A stretch of DNA of 64,000 nucleotides, taken from Klebsormidium nitens (taxonomy: Eukaryota > Streptophyta > Klebsormidiophyceae > Klebsormidiales > Klebsormidiaceae). Position numbers and translations under genes: made by a program. The stretch is taken from positions 62,001 through 126,000 of the forward strand of contig DF237183.1 of the NCBI GenBank assembly GCA_000708835.1. The letters run 5' to 3'. Within the stretch, counting starts at the first letter, position 1, and every line of letters begins with the position of its first letter. Shown here piece by piece: positions 57,501 to 64,000 of this stretch. A model generated the notes under the pieces. The model saw only the letters and a list, made by a program, of their open reading frames with translations. It was not told where the DNA came from and searched no databases.

Positions 57501-60500
57501 CACTGACAAATCTGATAAAACGAAAAAAATCTGGTATTGATGCTAGGAAATCTTCACGAAACGAGGCTTAGTGCCAACCAATCTCACCACTTCCCGACAG
57601 AAAATCTCACTTGTGATCCCAACCAGAAAAGAACTGCCACGAGTAAAAATGGCAGTTTTTCTTACAATCCCTTTAACACCTGTCCCAGTGGACGATATTG
57701 CTTCGCCTGCTTCGCCTAGACTGGGCGAACTCTCGTGACTACCTCTCAGGTTAGATGGCAGCTGTGGCTGCATGTGGCGGTGAGCAGAGCGTGCTCACCG
57801 GTTGTTCTCGTCGCTCTGCGCATGCACGGCCTTGTACAGGAAGGGCATGACGAGGACGATGGTGAGAAGTCCCATGCCGACAGCCACCACGACGCTGACC
57901 CACACCAGCTTGTCGTCGTGCACCTGCACACACAGCGCGCAACAAGTGTCAGCACGGAACACTTGAACCGCAGAAAATGGCAAACGCAGAAGGAGATAGT
58001 GGTCAAAGGCAGGCAACAAACAGCGGGGATGAACTTCTGTATCGTTTGTGTGATCTTCCTCCTGTAAATAACCTCCACACAGCAAGCTCAAAGCCAGGCT
58101 CTTCTCATGTCAATCCTTGAGCCTCAGGAAGGGCGGCCCTGGCAAGGTTGCAAGTGAAGACAAAGAGAGCGCGGGACTAAGGAGGCAAGGCGGGTGCATG
58201 CACACTGACCCTGTCCCAGCTGGCGTTCTTGTTGCCGGTCTGGATGATGAAGATGACCACCACGAAGAAGGTGCAGGCCACCAGGAGGGGGAAGAGCTGC
58301 AAGACACAAGCAGACACGCTGTCACCTACTTGCGTGGGTGCAAACAGCGCAGATACAGGGTAGAAACAAAGAGGGCAGATTTTAGGCTGACGCTATTAAC
58401 TATTAACTAGACTGGGTGAAGAACTTTGCAGGCAGAGAAAAGGCTTGTTCGTTCATCTCTGCTTGAGGCTGCACAGCAACGACTGCACTGGAATCGCAAC
58501 AGGCAGACCACGAAGGGGAGTTATCCTGCGAGATCTCGAGCTTGCTCACATAGAAGGCGCGGGTGAAGGAGTGAGGGGAGCGGAGGACAAAGGTGCGCAG
58601 CAGGCCGAACAGGATGGCCACTAGGGCGCCAGAGCACAGCGGAGAGATGACCCACTGCAGGGCACACAGACCAGGGTTAGCGCACAACCACAGACATGTG
58701 GCACCGCAGAGGGAAAGATGGACTTGGCTTCAGCAGACTTCAGGCAGAGAAGGTAGCGGATAACCAGACAGCATAAAAAACATACACGACACATAACCAG
58801 TCTCGAAGCAGATTCATGGCAATGACTGTTTTTTTAAGGTCTACTCAACGATGTTGCGCACAAGGTGGCAGCCACTTTCTCAACTCTAGTAGGCGCGAAC
58901 CAACCAGCACCCCAACGAGTTGTGGGGGGGTGTTGCAGAAACTGAGATAGTAGCAGTGGCAGTGCCGTACCTGGAGGAAGATGATGCTCATGCCCTTGAG
59001 GTAGGGGAAGTCGTTGTCGCGCGTCGCAGGGTTGATGTTCAACTTGCTCCACACCACAGCGTACCGCCCGCGGATCACCCACGCCATGCCAACCACAGCA
59101 CCAACTGCGGCCAGCAGAGGGAAAACAGTTATTAAGCTTGGCAAGAATCCAGCGGCAGAGAACGTACCAAGCAAAGAATCCAGAGGCAAAGCACCTATCG
59201 AACAAAGGACGCCATTCATTATATGCAGTCAACAGGGATAGACTGAAATGTACATTCCTGGAAAAATCCTTGCTCTGATGAACGGATCCGCCAGACCAAA
59301 CACTTCGTCTAAAGATGTTGTCCATGTTGTATTTTGGACTGGGAAGTGATTGTGCTCTCACGCTGCTAAGGCTGGCAAAGTACCTGTCGCACATGATAGG
59401 CCAGTGAAGAGAGACAATTGGTGTGCCGAAGCGGCGGCTGACCTGTGGTATGGGTAGTGGAGACGGGCAGCTCGAGGTGGCACGCGAAGTTGTCCCAGAA
59501 GGCAGCCGTGATCATCACCGCCAGCATGCCCATCATCAGCAGGTCTGCAACAGGGAAATGAGGAGTTATCACTCTCTGATCCTTCTTGATTTACAATGCT
59601 TTTCCGGAAACATCCAGGGGAGACTGCACTTATAGACTGACAGGCAGACGGCCCGTGCACGACGTGGATACTGGAACCCTGGGGCACTACTTGCTTGGTG
59701 GGAAGCATACCTCTCATGAGCACTTCCATCTATCCCTATTCAAAAGGAAAGTGTGAGCCTAAAGCAAGGACGAGTACTTAAGCCAGACTTCCTAGAAGGA
59801 GGGGAGCTATTGGAAGGCCAGATTCTCTTAGCCTTATGCTGCCTTTCCTCCTCTGCCAGACGCATGTGCCAGCAGTTGCCTACCTGGGGTGTTTGTGAAG
59901 AGGGATACGTTGGCAATCTTGGAGCGGATGGCTGCACACAGAGTGAAGGGGCCAGTCAGCAGTGACGATATCAGGCAGTAAACAGCCACAGAATTAGGTG
60001 CAGATAAGCACAGCCATGCCCATTCTTAAGCAGAGGATAGTAACTGTCTAATCAGGGGCTCTCAAACTAGGAATGATTGAAAGTGCTTCCTTCTCAACAA
60101 CACATAAGTTAGCGCTGTGTTCGTGCTTAACGAGCAGACCAAGATTCCCTTCATTGTGAATCACGCTATAATCGGCGTCTGCAAACCAGCTTGCAACAAG
60201 CCTCCCATGTTATACAGTGCAGAACAACCAATTGAACGGCTTTGTAGAGAGGAAGCACAATGGCTTGTTAACTGAGCCTTAGTGCAGCTTGACCCCAGAA
60301 GAAAAGGCCCAAGAGGCGCTTACTGTCAGTCACCCCCGCTCCGAGCAGCAGCGCCCCCAGGAACTCGCAAACAGCCGCCACCAGGAGCGCCTGGGGCATA
60401 GTCAGGGCCTTGGACCCCACAGACGTGGCAAAAGAGTTGGCCTACAAGCAGGGGGCAAAGGGAGCAAAAGCAGTTTAGAGAGAGGGTCCCATGAGGAAAG

Positions 60501-60902
60501 ATACCAAAGTGCTGAGGGGACAGAGATCACACCCAAGGTACCGCGAACAAGAACATGCAAGAGGTTACCAAAGCTGGTCACTCCCAGTCCTATCCAGGAT
60601 GCCTGACTGCTTTTCGGTCCCATATACATGCGGTGTTGCTCCAGGCAACTCTGAGAGAGAGACTGCTCTGGGACACTGTGTGACTATGCAAAGATGAGGA
60701 GTGAGAAGGAAACTTGCGAGAAGACCATACTCTGCGAAGGAAGTTACTCTTGCACAATCCTCTTGGCAACAGGGCGATGTTGCAGTACAAATACAGACTT
60801 GGCAGGTTAACTCACCAAGTCATTGGCTCCAATGCCAAAGGCGCAGATGAAACTGAAGATGGTAGCGATCACAAAGATCCATGTGTACTCCGTGTACTGC
60901 AT
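54561..60902 (-). CDS. Sodium/phosphate symporter, PTB type (PiT/SLC20 family)
   Basis: Sixteen exons, 5' to 3' on the minus strand: 60902-60816, 60441-60324, 59931-59884, 59544-59443, 59104-58971, 58654-58550, 58296-58210, 57923-57799, 57437-57328, 57132-56906, 56671-56583, 56290-56235, 56056-55910, 55646-55549, 55236-55036, 54662-54561. Phases join; 611 aa. Both PiT signatures are present: GANDLANSFATSVGSKAL near residue 26 and GSNDVANAMGP in the C-terminal half, each followed by an LPVSTT motif (LPVSTTHTTVG and LPVSTTQVLTG). Hydrophobic helices flank a central hydrophilic, charged loop (RKLEEAKIEAGELDPKEAAR). This is a plasma-membrane Na+-coupled phosphate importer; the PTB class is known from streptophyte algae and bryophytes and is lost in most seed plants. 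The stop at 54561-54563 overlaps a GTGAGC donor: splicing there would instead end the protein in SI using a tiny exon at 54225-54219. Confidence 0.93.
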
Positions 60903-63505
60903 CTTGGCGGCTGGCCCTCACAATAGGGGGAGGGGTAGTGGGAGCGGCAGCTGATAGGCTGGAGGAGAGCAGAAAACAAGACGAGTCAGAAGCAAGAGCC
61001 ACTCCTATCCCACTAACCATCTGGAGTACTTGGAATGAGTGTTGCCCTCGGTGCAAACCTACCTGATACAGGAACTAGGACCAGGCTACATTGTGGTCTA
61101 TGACCTGGACAAAGTGCTGGTGCAGTCTTGCAGATAACTCTCCCGCTCCTGTCTCCTGCCGCAGTTTTTTATCATCTGGGATGACAGTTCCACCTGATTG
61201 TGGCACCCTTCCAGCCTCTCAAGAACGAAAGTGAGTGGCACACTGTGAGGAACAAACAACACGTGCGGAACAGACCTGATGAGTAAAGGGGTAAATGTTA
61301 CCTTACCTGCAGGGGCTGTGCAGAGGTGCGGCGGCGGCGGAAAGCTGGCTAGCTGCAGATGGCTAAGCAAACCGTGGAAAGGTGCCAGCTTCAGTGACTT
61401 GCAGGAATACCGTGCACTAAAGACGAGCTCGGTGGTAAGGAGTCTCGGTGCACTTAAAACTTGGAAGGCGAGCTTGAATGCGAAATGGCCTTGATTGCGC
61501 CGAGTCGTCAAACTTTATTGCTGCTGCCTTGTGGATCCAAGAAATGCTGAGAACTGCAGCAGGGAATCCGATCTTTGAATGCCAGCGAAGTTGTTACGAA
61601 GATGTTCTCCACTTCCCAGAGAGCGGCTTGGAGGGGATCTTTGATTGACGTCCTACATATGGGCTGCATACCGTCAGCCTGACTTGAGCTCCGCTTCGGT
61701 TTGTGTGGCCGTACCAGTTTCAGGTTGCTACCCAGTTATGGCATAGGATGTCGTCGACGGCATAATATATGCAGAGTAAGTGGTCTGACTCGGGAGGCAT
61801 GTGTGAAATATGTGGTCATCCCCTGTGAAATTTCACTGCAAAGATGAAGTCATTTTGATATCTCCGAATATATCATTTCTCTCATTTCATGCTGCGTCAT
61901 GGGGTTAATGACTCAGAATGGAGGACCAAGAATTATCGTGCCGTTCTCAATCTTGGCTGCTTATGGGCATTGAAAACCCAGGAAGAGCTCAAGTGCTAGG
62001 AGGTTATGCCCAGAACACATGCCAATTTCCAGCCTGGTACAAGCGGTCAGGTCCGCCAAATGTGTGACCTTCGTCAGCATTTACGTTGATACATATGGTC
62101 ATAGCGAGCCCTCTGCTATGTCTCTCTGCTTGGCTTTTGAATCTTTATCGGGACCCACCTGCCATTGTCAGACAGAGGCTGCGCGCATTCCCACTCCACC
62201 GCTAGGCTCACCTCCCGGCATGCCGCATACCTACTACCGGTACATACTAAAGGTACTAAGCCAGTACTAGGTAGCTTGATCGACTCCTGACGACTCAGCC
62301 GGCTGGGACCCAACTTGCGAGGAGGGAGTGTTAAATGCCCGGCCAGGGCCCTCGGGGCATGTGAAGCAATATCTGGCATACGGCAATGCCCTCTCCGGGA
62401 CGAAAGCGCAATCCCATCGGCCATGCGATTGCAGTGATGATGCCGAGCATTGCCGACTCTGAAGTAAGTGGCGGTACCCACCACCTCGATCTGGTTCAGA
62501 CCACGGCATCTAGGTCAAGACCTCGTGTGGATCTTCACCGTTTGCAAGCACTGACCTAATGCTCAAAAACCACATGCTTATAATGGACCAACCGACTCCC
62601 TACCAGGCCACCGCGCAAGGTACTCCAGTCCTTTTGATCGAGACCGACGGTGCCCGGAGGAGAAATTCAAAACTCGGCAGGATATCCGGATTCTGATGCC
62701 AAGCTTCTCACCATATGTACGGTTAGCTGTCTGACATCGTGTCACGGTACTCGAGGTAGGTAAACGAACTGGTACCGTCGGTGGGATCCGGCCAGGCCGA
62801 AAGGAATCTTTTGCCACCAGCCTGGAAGGAATCTTTTTCACTATGTCGCCATTTTTGTGACAAGAACCCACTCCTACCAAAGGGGCCAGTAGGATGTCCC
62901 GGGAAGATGGATGACTAGCGACTCTCAGAATCACCCAACCTTGGAAGATGTGCAGAAACACAATTTGGACCCTCTAAAGGACCCGAGCAAAATTGGTATT
63001 GGACGTTTTCTAGTGTTGGCTTTCAGAGGGAGACAAATCCGGCAAATTCGCTAAAGGGACTTGACAGCCACAGTGTCGGGACTCGGGAGGATTAATTGAT
63101 TATAGAGTTAGACGGTATAATCAAAGGCTCACGATAAACGGAGCCAAATAAATGCGCGAGCGAATTGCTCGCGACATCAATTCCTATCTACAGGTCCCCG
63201 GTACTGCACCCCGTGCGTACCGCGCCAGCTGTTGCCAACACGACGCCACGCCCAGTGCACTTCCCCAGCTGTCCCGCCAGCGCGACCGCGAGCATCCATT
63301 GCATGCACGCGCAAATCAAGGCGGGATCGGCCGACGTCGCATCAGCCAGGCGAAGATTGAAGACCTAGCGAGCATAACGTAGTGCAGATTGCAATGTAGT
63401 GAATGACTAAGGGCAAGGGCCCCATTTGTAGCTCATTCACAAATTCTCTTGCAAGCGAAATTGCTTGCGCAGTGACTTTTTCCCTCAAGACGCTCGGTCG
63501 CCACC
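60903..63505. other. PTB promoter region and retroelement flank
   Basis: The first kilobase should hold the symporter's 5' UTR and promoter; a short AT-rich word (ATAATATATGC) lies near 61762. No exon is seen. At 62321-62335 a purine-rich run (GCGAGGAGGGAG) is followed by TGTTAAATG, the form of a polypurine tract plus LTR start. No matching second LTR or tRNA primer site was recognised, so an LTR is only possible. An imperfect hairpin (GCGAGC...GCTCGC) lies at about 63156-63172. Confidence 0.3.
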
Positions 63506-64000
63506 ATGTCTAAGATACCTCGCCCGGATATTTCCCCAACAGCCTTTCAGGACGGGGATGAGGTGCTCGACTATGGGTCGGACAATGACCCGGAGAGCAT
63601 CGAGGTTCCTCTGGTGCGACACGACTCGGAGCGCCAAGCTGCTGCCGGTGGGGCCATCCAAGCAGGAGCCCAGCACACCGGACGCACCGATTCGGCATGC
63701 ACGAGGTGCTGAGGAGTCGACTCTCCCCCGGTTGGGGGGGAGAGGTCGCCCGCGCATGCGCGCCTTGATTCCACTTGGTGAGGACAATCCTCCAGCGAGT
63801 GGCCCCGTCAATCTTGGCATGCATGCAAGGGGGGGTCCCCCCATGGTATCTCGCGGGGGTGTATCGTTCAATGCTCGTATTCCCGGATTGGGTCAGGTTG
63901 TGTCCGATACTCGCCCTTCCCCTGCATCGGTCGAAGATTCGACCCTCATGCTTCAGTTGGCTCAGGCCCAGGCTCAGTTGGCAGCCAAGGAGGCCGAGCT
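63506..64000 (+). pseudogene. Gag-like retroelement reading frame, frameshifted, runs off the edge
   Basis: An ATG in an excellent context (GCCACC before it) opens a 68-codon frame with DGDEVLDYGSDNDPESIE and then stops. A second frame overlaps it from about 63580 and stays open to the window end (AKLLPVGPSKQEPSTP, later SFNARIPGLGQVVSDTRPSP and a heptad-like LMLQLAQAQAQLAAKEAE). The two read as one protein broken by a single-base indel near 63640. An acidic start, a Pro/Gly-rich middle and a coiled-coil onset are typical of the N-terminus of plant LTR-retrotransposon gag, but no zinc knuckle, protease or reverse transcriptase is within view. It could also be a host gene with a sequencing error. 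Confidence 0.4.

Noticed and set aside
62329-63200. A complete 5' LTR with primer-binding site for the gag-like element
   Set aside because: A polypurine-like run and TGTTA start were seen, but no matching LTR end, no TGG-type primer site and no second copy are in view.

Overview
This is a nuclear window from a plant-lineage eukaryote. Genes are split into many short GC-rich exons joined by GTGAG/GTAAG donors and TGCAG acceptors, with more AT-rich introns. The gene content points to a streptophyte alga or an early-diverging plant: a group IV calcium-dependent protein kinase, an AWPM-19 membrane protein, a soluble PAS-hybrid histidine kinase, a plastid PIFI-like protein and a sodium/phosphate symporter of the PTB (PiT/SLC20) type known from streptophyte algae and bryophytes. 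A Klebsormidium-like alga would fit, but that is inference.

Layout, left to right: a short GC-rich terminal exon or micro-ORF (606-710, +); AWPM-19-like protein (2600-4531, +, 4 exons); group IV CDPK (6749-14746, -, 12 exons, 510 aa); a gene-poor stretch; a one-exon glycine-rich repeat protein (18265-18726, -); two MITE-like elements (20024-20208 and 20499-20770); PAS-hybrid histidine kinase (21284-30208, +, 10 exons, 712 aa); two divergent coiled-coil genes (32158-38717, -, about 1105 aa; 39355-44211, +, 647 aa); PIFI-like plastid protein (about 45715-51439, +); a repeat-rich gap holding a decayed copy of the last exon of the 39.4-44.2 kb gene; PTB phosphate symporter (54561-60902, -, 16 exons, 611 aa); and at the right edge a gag-like retroelement reading frame with a frameshift. 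For the genes whose exons are stated without reservation, the phases join and the summed lengths divide by three.

The window is not one operating system: the genes cover calcium signalling, two-component signalling, phosphate uptake and a plastid protein. The most unusual signal is structural. In four unrelated genes (CDPK, histidine kinase, coiled-coil gene at 39.4 kb, PIFI-like gene) the intron just before one exon carries 2-3 decayed tandem copies of the intron 3' end plus the first 10-20 codons of that exon, at spacings of about 80-160 bp. A weaker case is in the AWPM-19 gene. This repeated acceptor-spanning duplication is the main thing to follow up.
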